64,000 nucleotides of DNA from NCBI RefSeq assembly GCF_014706615.1, contig NZ_CP054877.1, positions 868,001 through 932,000 on the forward strand, written 5' to 3'. Positions within the stretch are counted from its first letter, which is position 1. Every line of letters starts with the position of its first letter. The position numbers and the translations under genes were made by a program. Positions 47,827-58,017 of the stretch are shown piece by piece. Below the pieces are notes generated by a model. It saw only the letters and a program-made list of their open reading frames with translations. It ran no database searches and was not told where the DNA came from. This stretch comes from Candidatus Vesicomyosocius sp. SY067_SCS001 (lineage in GTDB: Bacteria > Pseudomonadota > Gammaproteobacteria > PS1 > Pseudothioglobaceae).

Positions 47827-49008
47827 CTAAATATTAAATAGTTTATTTCCTGAAGCTTGTTTTTGAAAGTAAGACTTTAAAGTCTTACTTTCATTAATTA
47901 AATTCATGCCAAAACCCCGCAACCATCTAAGTGGTTCGTTATTCTCTTTATAAATCCAATTAAGTCCAGTCATAGTCTTTGCCATAAGTTCATTGTTTAA
48001 TCTTCTGGATCTAGCATATTTTCTTAATACTAAATAATCACCTAAAGGTTTATGATTAGCTTGTATTTGTTGTGATAATTCAATAACATCAGAAAAACCT
48101 AAATTAACCCCCTGACCTCCAAGAGGGTGAATATTATGCGCAGCATCACCAATTAATACTAAATTACGTTTTATATAATCTTGTGAGCTACGCTCAATGA
48201 GCTTAAAAGATTTAATATCACTAACAACTTTAAATCGACTAAATTTATATTCAACACCTTTAGAAAGTCTATCGGCAAACCGCTTAACTGAAAGTTGTAT
48301 AAGCTCATCAGCTAAATTATTTTCTGCTGACCAAACAATGGATGCTTGTTTATCACTTAAAGGAAGTAAAGCAATAATACTATCTGATAAAAAACGTTGC
48401 CAAATTGTATTCTGAAAACTTTTTAAGGATTCAATATTACAAATAATAGCTTTTTGTTGGTAATTATTTTCACTAAATTCAATACCTGCTAATTCTCTAA
48501 CATTTGATTTAGCACCATCTGCACCAACTAATAAACTACACGTTATTCTATGATTACTATTCAAATCAACCTGATAACCATTATCAATTTTATTGATAGC
48601 GGTAAGTTCTGTACAAATAAACTCAACACTAGTTTTCTCTAATATTGTATACATTGCAGATTGTATAGCATCATTTTCAATAATATAACCTAATTGATTA
48701 ATATCTACATCTTGACTATGAAAATCTAAACTACCATGAGAATTCTGATCCCAAATATGAATATCGGTAAACTTATATTTACGCTTAATTAACCTCCAAA
48801 CACCAATATTTCTTAATAACGTTTCTGATTTAGGTGTAATTGAACTAACACGTGTATGATACTTATCCTGTAATTTTGGATTAAAATAGTTAGGATCAAT
48901 AATAACAATCTTTAACCCTTTATTAATCATAGATAAGGCAAATGCCTGTCCCACCATGCCACCACCAATAATAACAATATCATATCGTAAATTATTTACA
49001 GAACTCAT
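47827..49008 (-). CDS. UbiH/UbiF/COQ6-family FAD-dependent hydroxylase
   Basis: Enzymes of this family hydroxylate the ubiquinone ring. The 393-residue product has the FAD motif VIIGGGMVGQAFALSM, the DG motif LLVGADGAKSNVREL and the GD motif IGDAAHNIHPLGGQGVNLGFSD. The specific position hydroxylated (UbiH, UbiI or UbiF type) cannot be told by eye. The last codons contain a 30-bp perfect palindrome. Its ATG overlaps the pmbA stop by one base, ending the hisA-to-ubiH run. Confidence 0.9.
   Translation of the reverse strand: MSSVNNLRYDIVIIGGGMVGQAFALSMINKGLKIVIIDPNYFNPKLQDKYHTRVSSITPKSETLLRNIGVWRLIKRKYKFTDIHIWDQNSHGSLDFHSQDVDINQLGYIIENDAIQSAMYTILEKTSVEFICTELTAINKIDNGYQVDLNSNHRITCSLLVGADGAKSNVRELAGIEFSENNYQQKAIICNIESLKSFQNTIWQRFLSDSIIALLPLSDKQASIVWSAENNLADELIQLSVKRFADRLSKGVEYKFSRFKVVSDIKSFKLIERSSQDYIKRNLVLIGDAAHNIHPLGGQGVNLGFSDVIELSQQIQANHKPLGDYLVLRKYARSRRLNNELMAKTMTGLNWIYKENNEPLRWLRGFGMNLINESKTLKSYFQKQASGNKLFNI
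47864..47893. repeat. 30-bp perfect palindrome inside ubiH-type CDS
   Basis: The half-site tgaaagtaagacttt is followed directly by its exact complement, all 15 pairs matching. It lies inside the last 25 codons or so of the hydroxylase gene. No T tract follows on the minus strand, so it is not a standard terminator. Confidence 0.8.
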
Positions 49009-50327
49009 TACACTGCTCCTGCAATAGTCATTTGCTGTATCAGAACAGAACCAACTTTAATATTATTACGATAATCAATATCCGAACCAATGTGCTCAAT
49101 ACCTAATAGCATTTCTTTAAGATTACCAGCAATTGTAACACCTGATACTGGATATTGAATTTTACCATTATCTACCCAAAAACCCAAAGCACCACGAGAA
49201 TAATCACCAGTTGTGTCATTCACACCTTGACCCATCAGTTCAGTTACAACTAAACCTTGGTGCATATTTTTAATTACCTCATTAAGACCACCTTCAAATT
49301 TATGTTCAATCATAACATTATTCACACCGCCTGCATTTGCTGTAGTTTTAAGACCTAACTGATTAGCTGAATATTGTCCCATAATATAACTTTGAACCTG
49401 ACCGCTCTTAACAAAATATTGTTGTTTTTTTAGCACGCCATCTTGGTCAAATGCTTTAGAGCCAATAGTTTTCTTAACCAGTGGTTTTTCTAATAAACTA
49501 ATACTACTAGGCATTACTAACTGATCAATACTATCCAATAAAAACGTTGATTTTTTATATTGTCGAGTGCCATTTAATGCACCCATTAATTGTGAAAACA
49601 ATTCACCAGATAAACGTGGTGTAAAGATAACTGGACATTTTCTTGATTCTAAAGACCTTGAAGCAAGCTTATTAACAGCTAAATTTGCTGCCTTTTTACC
49701 TACTACTTCTGGCGACTCTAGATCAAAATTATCCAATGCTACTGTATATTCATAAGCCTTTTGCATATCTCTACCTTGTTTAGCAATAATAGAACAATGT
49801 AATGAATGCTTAGTACCTTGTTGCGCCACCATCATACCATGTGAATTAATATATAAATCCTTGCCTTGAAAGCTTGATAATTCAGCACCATCTGAACTAT
49901 CAATATATTTTTGCTCTAACGCAGCTGTTTCACAACGTTTAGCTAAATCAACACTATGGGTCGGATCTAAATCCCACGGATAATACATATTTAAATCAGG
50001 AGGATTAAACGCCATTAACTCTTTTGGTGCCAAGCCATTAAATAGATCTTCTTGTGTATATTTAGCAATTAGACAAGCAGATTCTATAGTTCTACCAATA
50101 CCATTCTTATTTAAATCAACACTAGATGCATGTCCTTTTTTATTACCCATATGAACATTAATATCAAACATTTTATCTAAATGATGTTCTAAAGTTTCAA
50201 TTTTACCCAATCGAATAGCAGTGGAAACGCCAGAGCTTGAACTTAAAAAAATTTCATAATCAGTAATATCATACTTTTTTAATAAATCAATAGCAAATTG
50301 TGCAGTATTTTCTAGTGAAAATGACAT
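49008..50327 (-). CDS. pmbA: Metalloprotease-related protein PmbA (TldE)
   Basis: PmbA/TldE forms a heteromer with the protease TldD, matures modified peptides and degrades unfolded ones in E. coli. The 439-residue product lacks the HExxxH zinc motif, as expected for the TldE half. It has the conserved SGVSTAIRLGKIETLEHH, TTGDYSRGALGFWVDNG and AGNLKEML segments. tldD is not in the window. Length is close to the E. coli protein (450). Confidence 0.93.
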   Translation of the reverse strand: MSFSLENTAQFAIDLLKKYDITDYEIFLSSSSGVSTAIRLGKIETLEHHLDKMFDINVHMGNKKGHASSVDLNKNGIGRTIESACLIAKYTQEDLFNGLAPKELMAFNPPDLNMYYPWDLDPTHSVDLAKRCETAALEQKYIDSSDGAELSSFQGKDLYINSHGMMVAQQGTKHSLHCSIIAKQGRDMQKAYEYTVALDNFDLESPEVVGKKAANLAVNKLASRSLESRKCPVIFTPRLSGELFSQLMGALNGTRQYKKSTFLLDSIDQLVMPSSISLLEKPLVKKTIGSKAFDQDGVLKKQQYFVKSGQVQSYIMGQYSANQLGLKTTANAGGVNNVMIEHKFEGGLNEVIKNMHQGLVVTELMGQGVNDTTGDYSRGALGFWVDNGKIQYPVSGVTIAGNLKEMLLGIEHIGSDIDYRNNIKVGSVLIQQMTIAGAV

Positions 50328-50334
50328 AATGAAA

Positions 50335-51078
50335 TTATACCAAATAATAAAAATATATTAGCTTAGAAAAATGAATAATATCATATATACCCATAAATAC
50401 CATAGATTGAATCGGCATCCATAGCGCTATGATTCCCAATATAATAATCAACAAACCAGATAAGCGCCGAATCCAAGGTTTTTGGATTAAAAAACCCAGC
50501 TGAGTAGATAAACCTGACATTAACAACAAGCTTGGCAACGTCCCTAGTCCAAATGACAACATAATTAAACCGCCTTCAAACATAGAACCAGATAGAATAG
50601 AAAAGCTAAGTGCTCCATAAACTAACCCACAAGGAACCCCTCCCCATAACAAACCAATAAAAAATGCACTTCTAAGATTTTTAATTGGTAAGAACTGTTG
50701 AGTTAATGGCTGTAATTTTACCCAAAATTTAGCGCCAAATTTTTCCAATATTTGAATGTTGAATGACCAGTTACCAATATATAGCCCAACCATCACCATC
50801 AACATGCCTGAGAATATTCGCAAAACCTTATCAAACACACTCATTTGTAAGACTTGAGTTAATATCATTCCAACTAAGCCAAAAATAGCACCTATTAGTA
50901 CATAACTTAAAATTCTACCAAGGTTATAATTTAGATGAAAAAGTACTATTTTTTTTGGATTATTCCTAACTTTTGGGTCAAGCCCAGCACTAAGCATACC
51001 CACTATACCACCACACATTCCTAGGCAATGCACTCCACCTAATAGTCCCATTAGAAACACACTAATAAGAATACTCAT
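50335..51078 (-). CDS. Sulfite exporter TauE/SafE-type membrane protein
   Basis: The 247-residue product has six or so membrane helices and the family marks GGVHCLGMCGGIVG near the start and the related GLLWGGVPCGLVYGA in the second half, each with a conserved Cys. Members of this UreH/DsbD-like group occur beside cytochrome oxidase or thiol-redox genes and may move metals or reductant; the role here is unknown. It overlaps corC by one base and ends seven bases before pmbA. Confidence 0.82.
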   Translation of the reverse strand: MSILISVFLMGLLGGVHCLGMCGGIVGMLSAGLDPKVRNNPKKIVLFHLNYNLGRILSYVLIGAIFGLVGMILTQVLQMSVFDKVLRIFSGMLMVMVGLYIGNWSFNIQILEKFGAKFWVKLQPLTQQFLPIKNLRSAFFIGLLWGGVPCGLVYGALSFSILSGSMFEGGLIMLSFGLGTLPSLLLMSGLSTQLGFLIQKPWIRRLSGLLIIILGIIALWMPIQSMVFMGIYDIIHFSKLIYFYYLV

Positions 51079-51926
51079 TAAACATTGTTACCATTCATAG
51101 AACGTTCTACTTCAAGTAAATGAATACGTCTAGAATCAGTTTTTAAAATTTTAAAATTAAAACCTTGTAACGATATTTCATCCATTTGCTCAGGCAAACG
51201 AGTAAATCCTTTAATTACCAAACCAGCTACTGTATCAAGATTCTCAACTTGTAATTTTACCTTAAAAAACTCATCAAATTCCTCAATAGGAGTATTAGCC
51301 TTAAGCACAAATCTACCTTCGCCAAAATCAATAATATTATCTTCTTCCAAATCATGTTCATCCTCAATCTCTCCTACGATTTGTTCTAATACATCTTCTA
51401 GCGTTACTAAACCTGCAATTTCTCCATATTCATCCATCACAATTGCCATATGTGATTTTTTTTGTTGAAAATCTCTTAATAATGCACCAAGGGTTTTACT
51501 TTCTGGTACAAAAAGAGAGTCTCTTAAATATTGCTTATAATTAAACTCAAAGTTCTGCTCTTCTGCTAAAAACCCAAGCAAATCCTTAGCCAAAATTACA
51601 CCTTGAATTTTATTTTTATCACTATTAATGATAGGGAATCTAGAGTGTGAGGATTTAATCATAATATCAAGTAATTCTTTAGTGGTTGATTGATGCTCAA
51701 TCATCACCATTTTGGATTTTGGCACCATTACATCACGAACTTCTAACTTTTCAAGTTGCATTGTACCTTCAATAATTGAGCGAGAATGAGAGTCAATGAT
51801 ATAATTTTCCTCCGCTTCTTTAAGCATTTTCAAGAGTTCGTCACTTGAACGTAGCGGTATATGCAGGCAACGTTTTTTAAGTCTTTGTAAAAAGAAGGAT
51901 TTTAGTGAAAATTGTTCTTTATTCAT
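51078..51926 (-). CDS. corC: HlyC/CorC-family CBS-domain protein
   Basis: CorC-family proteins are linked to magnesium and cobalt efflux. The product has an N-terminal helical part, a pair of CBS domains (EVRDVMVPKSKM to DEYGEIAGLVTLEDVLEQIVGEIEDEHD) and a C-terminal CorC_HlyC domain. No membrane helices are present, as in E. coli CorC (YbeX). I chose the ATG at 51926, with AGGTG just upstream, over a GTG two codons earlier. The usual partners ybeY and lnt are not adjacent. Confidence 0.88.
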   Translation of the reverse strand: MNKEQFSLKSFFLQRLKKRCLHIPLRSSDELLKMLKEAEENYIIDSHSRSIIEGTMQLEKLEVRDVMVPKSKMVMIEHQSTTKELLDIMIKSSHSRFPIINSDKNKIQGVILAKDLLGFLAEEQNFEFNYKQYLRDSLFVPESKTLGALLRDFQQKKSHMAIVMDEYGEIAGLVTLEDVLEQIVGEIEDEHDLEEDNIIDFGEGRFVLKANTPIEEFDEFFKVKLQVENLDTVAGLVIKGFTRLPEQMDEISLQGFNFKILKTDSRRIHLLEVERSMNGNNV

Positions 51927-51964
51927 TAACACCTATATAAATTATAGAATTATTTTAACAAAGT

Positions 51965-52261
51965 TCAAGTTTTTTTACCACTACGCATCATTTTTCCTTG
52001 TGCAGCCCTCTCCTTACGTACGACTTTAGGGTCAGCAATTAATGGACGATAAATTTCAATCCTATCTTTTTCCCTAAGCACCTTGTCAAGGTTAACAATT
52101 TTACCAAAAATACCAGTTTTTTGTTTAATAAGATCAATCTCTGGGTATATACTCAATATATTAGACAACTTAATTGCTTGCTGTAAAGTTGTTCCTTCAC
52201 TTATTTCTAATTCAAGCAAAGTTTGCCTATCTCTTAAAGCATACACGACCTCAATTTTCAT
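51965..52261 (-). CDS. RnfH-family ubiquitin-like protein (RatB/UPF0125)
   Basis: The 98-residue product has the beta-grasp pattern of the RnfH family: [13 protein letters not shown] at the start, a helix ([11 protein letters not shown]), GIFGKIV and [21 protein letters not shown] near the end. The family is often found with ratA or rnf genes, and its role is unknown. I chose the ATG at 52261, which overlaps the hisA stop by 11 bases; a longer start would add a non-homologous stretch inside hisA. Confidence 0.85.
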   Translation of the reverse strand: MKIEVVYALRDRQTLLELEISEGTTLQQAIKLSNILSIYPEIDLIKQKTGIFGKIVNLDKVLREKDRIEIYRPLIADPKVVRKERAAQGKMMRSGKKT

Positions 52262-52982
52262 CGCAAAGTTGTTGTGCCTGTTTAAAATCAAGCGTACCTT
52301 CATAAATTGCACGACCAGTAATCACACCCATAATACCAAAATGTACCTCGGTTAATAATCCAATAATATCTTCTATATTAGTAATTCCTCCTGACGCGAT
52401 AATAGGGATTGAAATTTGCTTAGCAAGATTAACTATTGCCTCAACATTCATTCCCTGCATCATTCCATCACGTGCAATATCTGTATAAATAATAGAACTA
52501 ATCCCATCTTGTTCAAATTTTTTAGATAAATCTACCACATTTAAATTCGTTTTTTGTACCCAACCTTTTGTCGCTACAAAACCATTATTTGCATCCAAAC
52601 CTACAATCACCTTATTAGGGAATTCACGACACAATTCAGATACAAATTCAGGGTTTGTTACCGCCATTGTACCAATAATTAAATAACTAATTCCTGCTTC
52701 AATATAAGTATTAGCAATTTTAATATTGCGAATACCACCACCAATCTGAACTGGCAAATCAGGAAATGCCGATACAATCTCAGTTACACTAGCTGCATTA
52801 ACAGGCCTTCCTTCAAATGCACCGTTAAGGTCCACTAAGTGCAACCTACGCGCACCTTGCTCCACCCACTGCATTGCCATTTCAATAGGATTACTAGAAA
52901 ATACCGTCGTATCCTCTATCAAACCCTGCCTTAAACGAACACACTGTCCATCTTTTAAATCTATTGCTGGAATAACAATCAT
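52251..52982 (-). CDS. hisA: ProFAR isomerase HisA
   Basis: HisA isomerises ProFAR to PRFAR in histidine synthesis. The 243-residue TIM barrel begins [17 protein letters not shown] and has [12 protein letters not shown] with the catalytic Asp, VQIGGGIRN, and [12 protein letters not shown] with the second catalytic Asp. I chose the ATG at 52982; a start at 53015 would add 11 residues not seen in the family. It leads the hisA-rnfH-corC-TauE/SafE-pmbA-ubiH run, away from hisH and hisB at 24 kb. Confidence 0.94.
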   Translation of the reverse strand: MIVIPAIDLKDGQCVRLRQGLIEDTTVFSSNPIEMAMQWVEQGARRLHLVDLNGAFEGRPVNAASVTEIVSAFPDLPVQIGGGIRNIKIANTYIEAGISYLIIGTMAVTNPEFVSELCREFPNKVIVGLDANNGFVATKGWVQKTNLNVVDLSKKFEQDGISSIIYTDIARDGMMQGMNVEAIVNLAKQISIPIIASGGITNIEDIIGLLTEVHFGIMGVITGRAIYEGTLDFKQAQQLCDEN

Positions 52983-53463
52983 ATTTCTCTTAATTATTGT
53001 ATTAACAATATCCAATCACTTTAACCCAACATACTGATTGATATACTAACCACTTTTAAAGTTTGATAATAAACCCTAATAGATAAGCGCAGATTATTAA
53101 TCTATACATTTTAATAGACATTTATTTTCCTTATTCTTCTATTCTCATATTATAACTTTTAGTTAATTATCTTTCTATATAAGTTTTACTATTCTAAATA
53201 TATTTTAGATTTTATATTTTATATTACCTACTATTAACAATAGGAAGTTTATATTTAACACTATGTTAATATACTCAAGTAACAACCTATATTAATTTAA
53301 TTAAGATATTTGTGATATAAGATTTTATTTACACTAAAACTACATTAACTGTATTTACATACTCTATTTAAATCAAAAATTAACATAATATTTACAACAA
53401 TAATGAAACTTTTCTAAGTTAAAAAAGTAAATTTGCTATTATAAAAATCAGCAACAATTAGTA

Positions 53464-53490
53464 ATATACTATGTAAATTACATAGTATAT
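53464..53490. repeat. Inverted repeat, 13-bp arms, 1-base centre
   Basis: Arms atatactatgtaa (53464-53476) and ttacatagtatat (53478-53490) pair perfectly around one base, in the gene-free region. Confidence 0.6.
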
Positions 53491-53859
53491 AAACTACCTC
53501 TTACTCCAGAATATAGCAGCAAATAAGTATCCAATTTATCTCATTTAAGAGATTGTTATAGTTTAATAATAAAGAATAAATTAAATGTGTACCATTCACA
53601 AAAGAAATAGTTAATTTAACCACTCTTTTATTAAAATAAAAACTAATCTTCTAATGCTAGGTTTTATCCCTATAATTAATAGCAATTTAGCTTGCTTCTT
53701 TGAAAATATTGTTAAACCTTTTAAATTGTTATTAATCTAGTACTTTATCATTTTGCTATATATATAATAATATATATATATATAATTTATAAAAATAGCA
53801 GCTATGCTAGCTCCTCTATAAAAAAATTTCCAGATATAGTTACCATTCAAAATAAATAA

Positions 53860-53899
53860 TATCATCAAACTTAACATAAAATGTTATCATCAAACTTAA
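53860..53899. repeat. 15-bp direct repeat
   Basis: tatcatcaaacttaa occurs at 53860-53874 and again at 53885-53899, a 25-base period. Confidence 0.6.
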
Positions 53900-54790
53900 T
53901 ATAGTTTATATTATTTTCAGCAATCCATCTTCTTAAGAAATGGCATATTTTTTCTTGCTTAGCTACTATATTCTTCTTCATTTATAAGACCTGTCATGAA
54001 ACCTACAACAAGTAATGATTTTCTATTTTATAATAGTATCTACTGATAAAAACAAACTAAACCATAACAAACTACAGTAATGACTTTTTGCTTTCGAGTA
54101 AGAGTGTTAAAGAATATTATTAATATTAGGAATTAATAGATAAATCAAACATCATTATAAACTTCAAGATAGAATATCGTACTATCATCATAGTTATATT
54201 GAATCAATAACTTTCAGCTGATTATTCTAACCATTTCTCTAATTTATATTATTTTAAGGATCATTATCCGAAATAATAGTAATTAATTACACTAATAGGC
54301 TAAAAATTTACAGGGAAAATATTTATTAAATAACGCAAGATAAATGAATCTTTAGTTGAAAGAACTATGGATTTGTTAGTAATTAAGTAAGTTTTAAATA
54401 CTTTAGCAGTACTATGCTTGCATGATTAAAAATAAATGTTCTATAAAAATAGTTCTACATGAAGAAGATAGGTTGACTAACAATAAATTATACCCACTAC
54501 TTATGGTAATAATTTCAAGTACATATTTAGCTTAGCATGATATTAATTCTTAACTCAAAAGGATTATTATTGTCAATCAACTAACTATTAAATAAATTTA
54601 CATGTATAAATAATAGCTTACCAACCAATAAACGTTATAATACAAGAATTGATTTTGTAAGATACTTGACTGGCTTAACTAAATTACAATATTAACTAGT
54701 GATATAAGTTGTATAAAAATGATCCATCTAATCCCAATCATTCATAAAATTTAAATAAGCTAAAGTCAACATCTTATTTAATTTATTCAA

Positions 54791-54811
54791 AATCCAGTAG
54801 CAATCCAGTAG
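54791..54811. repeat. 10-bp tandem repeat
   Basis: aatccagtag occurs twice in tandem with one base between (54791-54800 and 54802-54811). Confidence 0.6.
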
Positions 54812-55034
54812 TAATGTGAAAATTATATTATAGTAAACTTACAACAATCATCCATTTTGTAACAGATTTAAACTTTAAAGTCATAAATCTACTACACACA
54901 TAATTTTTACTTCTACGTATCGCTCTTTCAGACAAACCAATTCTCGGAAACTCTAGCAAGTAAACCTCTTAGATATACACTTCAATGGTTACCAATGTGA
55001 TATATCACGACTTAATCAACACACAGAAAACAAT

Positions 55035-56060
55035 TTATTTAATTTGACTCAATTCTTCTACACTCCATCTAGGCTTAATATTAATTTCATAATTGATATC
55101 GCACTGTCCATGGCTTAAGCGAAAATGCCCAGCTAAAGCTATCATAGCACCATTGTCAGTACAAAACTCTTGCCTTGGATAAAAGATATTTACACCCACT
55201 TTTCTACCCATTTGGTTAAGTTCCTTACGCAAAGATAAATTTGCACTAACGCCACCTGCAACCACAAGTGTTATTCTTCCAGTCTTCTCTAATGCCCTTC
55301 TACACTTAATCATAAGTATTTGCGTAGTAGCAACTTCAAAAGATTTAGCAATATCTGATTTTTTATTAGGATGTTTAGTAAAGGTATTACGTGCAAACGT
55401 TTTTAAACCACTAAAACTAAAGTCAAGCCCAGGACGGTCAACCATTGGAAGTGGAAACTTAAAAGTATTAGTATTGCCTTGTTTAGCAAGCTTTTCTAAA
55501 GCAGGACCACCAGGATAACCTAAACCTAAAATTTTTGCTGTTTTATCAAAAGCCTCGCCTACTGCATCATCTAAGGACTTACCTAAAATCTTGTATTGGC
55601 CAATGGCCTTAACATCAATTAACATAGTGTGGCCACCTGAAACTAACAAAGCTACAAAAGGGAATTTAGGCTGAGACTCTTCTAATAAAGGTGCTAGTAA
55701 ATGTCCTTCCATGTGATGTACAGCTAAAGACGGAACACCCAAACTCCAAGCTAAAGATTTAGCCAACGCACTTCCTACCAAAAGCGCACCTGCCAAACCT
55801 GGTCCAGCTGTATAAGCAATGCCATTTAAATCTTGTAAGGTAAACTTTGCATTTGTTAAAACTGTTTTAATTAAAGGTAATATTCTTTGAATATGATCAC
55901 GCGATGCCAACTCAGGAACCACGCCACCATATTCGCTATGGATTTCAACAGATGAAAATAATTGATGACCAATAAGGCCAAACTCAGAATGGTATAATCC
56001 AACACCTGTTTCATCACAAGAACTTTCTATCCCTAACGTAATAAAGTTAAGTTTAGCCAT
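55035..56060 (-). CDS. tsaD: tRNA threonylcarbamoyladenosine transferase subunit TsaD
   Basis: TsaD with TsaB and TsaE transfers the threonylcarbamoyl group to A37 of ANN-decoding tRNAs. The 341-residue ASKHA-fold protein has [14 protein letters not shown] at the start, the metal-binding HHMEGH (His116, His120), VSGGHT, and the late [10 protein letters not shown] and [10 protein letters not shown] motifs. Length is normal. It lies 37 bases downstream of lptB. tsaB and tsaE are not in the window. Confidence 0.96.
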   Translation of the reverse strand: MAKLNFITLGIESSCDETGVGLYHSEFGLIGHQLFSSVEIHSEYGGVVPELASRDHIQRILPLIKTVLTNAKFTLQDLNGIAYTAGPGLAGALLVGSALAKSLAWSLGVPSLAVHHMEGHLLAPLLEESQPKFPFVALLVSGGHTMLIDVKAIGQYKILGKSLDDAVGEAFDKTAKILGLGYPGGPALEKLAKQGNTNTFKFPLPMVDRPGLDFSFSGLKTFARNTFTKHPNKKSDIAKSFEVATTQILMIKCRRALEKTGRITLVVAGGVSANLSLRKELNQMGRKVGVNIFYPRQEFCTDNGAMIALAGHFRLSHGQCDINYEINIKPRWSVEELSQIK

Positions 56061-56097
56061 TTATTAATCCTAATGAATGTACATTGTAAAGATAGGA

Positions 56098-56820
56098 TCA
56101 TACCCCTCCTAAATAAACTTCACGAACCCTTTCATTGTAAAGAATTTGTTCTTTACTACCCTCTGCAATAATAACCCCATTATGTAATACATAGGAGTTA
56201 TTACAAGTATCTAGCATTTCACGATAATTATGATCCGTAATTAAGATGCCAATATCTTGATCTTTCAAATAGAAAATAATTTTTTGAATATCTACTACAG
56301 AAATTGGATCAACTCCTGAAAATGGCTCATCAAGCAATATAAATTTTGGATTCATTGCTAGCGCCCTAGCACTTTCTACTCTTCTCCTTTCACCGCCAGA
56401 TAAACTAACGCCGTTAATATGGCGAATATGTTCAATACTAAACTCTCTTAATAATTTCTCCAATCTGTGTACTCTCTGTATTTTATCAAAATTAGAGTTT
56501 AGTTGTAACACCGCCATAATATTGTTTTCCACAGAAAGATTACGAAAAATAGAAGGCTCTTGAGGTAAATAACTAAGCCCTAAATCAGCACGCTTGTGCA
56601 TTGGTAAATGATCAATTCTCTTATTGTTTAAGTATACCTTTCCTGAATTTGCCTTAATTAAGCCACAAGTAATATAAAAACAAGTAGTTTTTCCTGCGCC
56701 ATTTGGACCTAACAATCCAACTACTTCACCACTTTTCACAAAAAATGACACATTATTAACTACAGTCCTACCTGAATAAGATTTACTAATATTTTGTATT
56801 ATTAGAGCGTTACTAGTCAT
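56098..56820 (-). CDS. lptB: LPS export ABC transporter ATP-binding protein LptB
   Basis: LptB powers extraction of lipopolysaccharide from the inner membrane with LptF and LptG. The 240-residue product has Walker [12 protein letters not shown], the signature [18 protein letters not shown], Walker [14 protein letters not shown] and the TDHNYREML switch-His region typical of LptB. lptA and lptC, usually just upstream, are not adjacent. Together with lpxH it shows that LPS synthesis and export are retained. Confidence 0.93.
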   Translation of the reverse strand: MTSNALIIQNISKSYSGRTVVNNVSFFVKSGEVVGLLGPNGAGKTTCFYITCGLIKANSGKVYLNNKRIDHLPMHKRADLGLSYLPQEPSIFRNLSVENNIMAVLQLNSNFDKIQRVHRLEKLLREFSIEHIRHINGVSLSGGERRRVESARALAMNPKFILLDEPFSGVDPISVVDIQKIIFYLKDQDIGILITDHNYREMLDTCNNSYVLHNGVIIAEGSKEQILYNERVREVYLGGV

Positions 56821-57258
56821 AATAACAAATATTAATTTTTTTAACAGTTCTAGTCATTAACCTCACCAAATAATAAACAAGAATACGTAAATATTAGAAT
56901 ACAAAACACTACTATTAATATTGAGTAAAACTTAATTTAAAACAAAATCTAAAGAGTAACACATTAAAAATAATATTTCTGGTTACAATAATATGAATAT
57001 ATTTAAAAACATCAAAAACATCAAAATCCTAAAAAGATAACTCGGTTACAAATGAAAAATTAACTAAAATTAAAATAGATTTTTTACTAAAATGATTAAT
57101 AATTTTATCTAAAGTGAGTAAGAAAATTATCACACTCTATAGAAGTAACATTACTATAAGATATTAGTTAATCATAAATTATTCTAAAAGATTTTTTAAT
57201 TAAAAAAATATTTCAATAATAGACACAATAATAAACTAAAAACCGCATTCAATCAACA
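56821..57258. other. 438-base spacer between birA and lptB, no gene seen
   Basis: AT-rich sequence lying downstream of birA and upstream of lptB on the minus strand. A short direct repeat of aaaaacatc occurs near 57006-57023. No promoter or terminator could be called safely. Confidence 0.45.
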
Positions 57259-58017
57259 CTAACAAAGATGTAAAAATTCAGATGAATAAACCAGTTTAAT
57301 GCCATATTGAGTTTCAACTAACAAAACTCCTTCGTGATTGATACCAAGACAAGTACCGCTAAACAACTGCATTTTATTTGTATGCTTAACCTGCTTACCT
57401 AATAAATAATCTATTTTAGACCATTGGTTATAAAACTCATCAAAACCACTTGATTCAAAAATATCCAGATATTCTAATATCTTGTTAATTAAATTTTTAC
57501 TTAAATGGAACTTATTAATCGGTATTAAAATTATTTTTTTTAAATCTATCCAAGGTGTTTCACACTGAAAATCTTCATTAAAATCAACATTTAGTCCTAA
57601 ACCAATAATGACTGAATGATAATCACCTTGAAGTGAATTCTCAATTAAAATACCTGCTAGTTTCTTACCCTTAAAATAAAGATCATTTGGCCATTTGAGT
57701 TTCAAATCAAAAACACCATATTTTTCTAACACATTGACTAATGCAAGACCAACCACTAAGCTCAATCCGCTTAATAAAATTCTACTAAGAAAAACACGAC
57801 GTATTGATAAAATAATACTTGAATCTTTCTGACTCAACCATTTCCTATTATATTGGCCTTTTCCACGAGTTTGCTCAGAAGTAACGCAAACTTGCGTTTT
57901 CATACAAAAAGCTAACTGGGCTAGATAATCGTTAGTGCTAGATATTGAATCAAAAACAAAACATTGAATATCATCACTCAAACAACTTGATAGATTTGTA
58001 TAATTATAGGTATTCAA
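57259..58017 (-). CDS. birA: Biotin-protein ligase BirA (monofunctional)
   Basis: BirA attaches biotin to the acetyl-CoA carboxylase carrier protein. The 252-residue product has the catalytic domain with SSTNDYLAQL, RGKGQYNRKW, LKWPNDLYFKGKKLAGILIE and GLGLNVDF. It begins directly with the ligase domain, lacking the N-terminal winged helix that makes E. coli BirA (321 residues) a repressor, so it should not regulate biotin genes. The short C-terminal SH3-like domain is present. Confidence 0.92.
   Translation of the reverse strand: MNTYNYTNLSSCLSDDIQCFVFDSISSTNDYLAQLAFCMKTQVCVTSEQTRGKGQYNRKWLSQKDSSIILSIRRVFLSRILLSGLSLVVGLALVNVLEKYGVFDLKLKWPNDLYFKGKKLAGILIENSLQGDYHSVIIGLGLNVDFNEDFQCETPWIDLKKIILIPINKFHLSKNLINKILEYLDIFESSGFDEFYNQWSKIDYLLGKQVKHTNKMQLFSGTCLGINHEGVLLVETQYGIKLVYSSEFLHLC

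Larger units (their letters stand above)
52983..55034. other. 2-kb gene-free region
   Basis: No recognisable gene on either strand and no open frame of 60 codons or more. Visible structure includes a 13-1-13 inverted repeat (53464-53490), a TA-rich simple tract near 53757-53790, a 15-bp direct repeat (53860, 53885) and a 10-bp tandem repeat (54791, 54802). It looks like the site of one or more fully decayed genes. Confidence 0.6.

Noticed and set aside
53757-53790. TA-rich tract as a possible origin or regulatory element
   Set aside because: It is plain simple-sequence DNA without DnaA boxes or neighbouring replication genes.
54437-54535. Fragment reading KIVLHEEDRLTNNKLYPLL, loosely like the start of DUF190 proteins
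   Set aside because: Only one short stretch fits, no downstream family motif follows in any frame, and I cannot test significance without a search.
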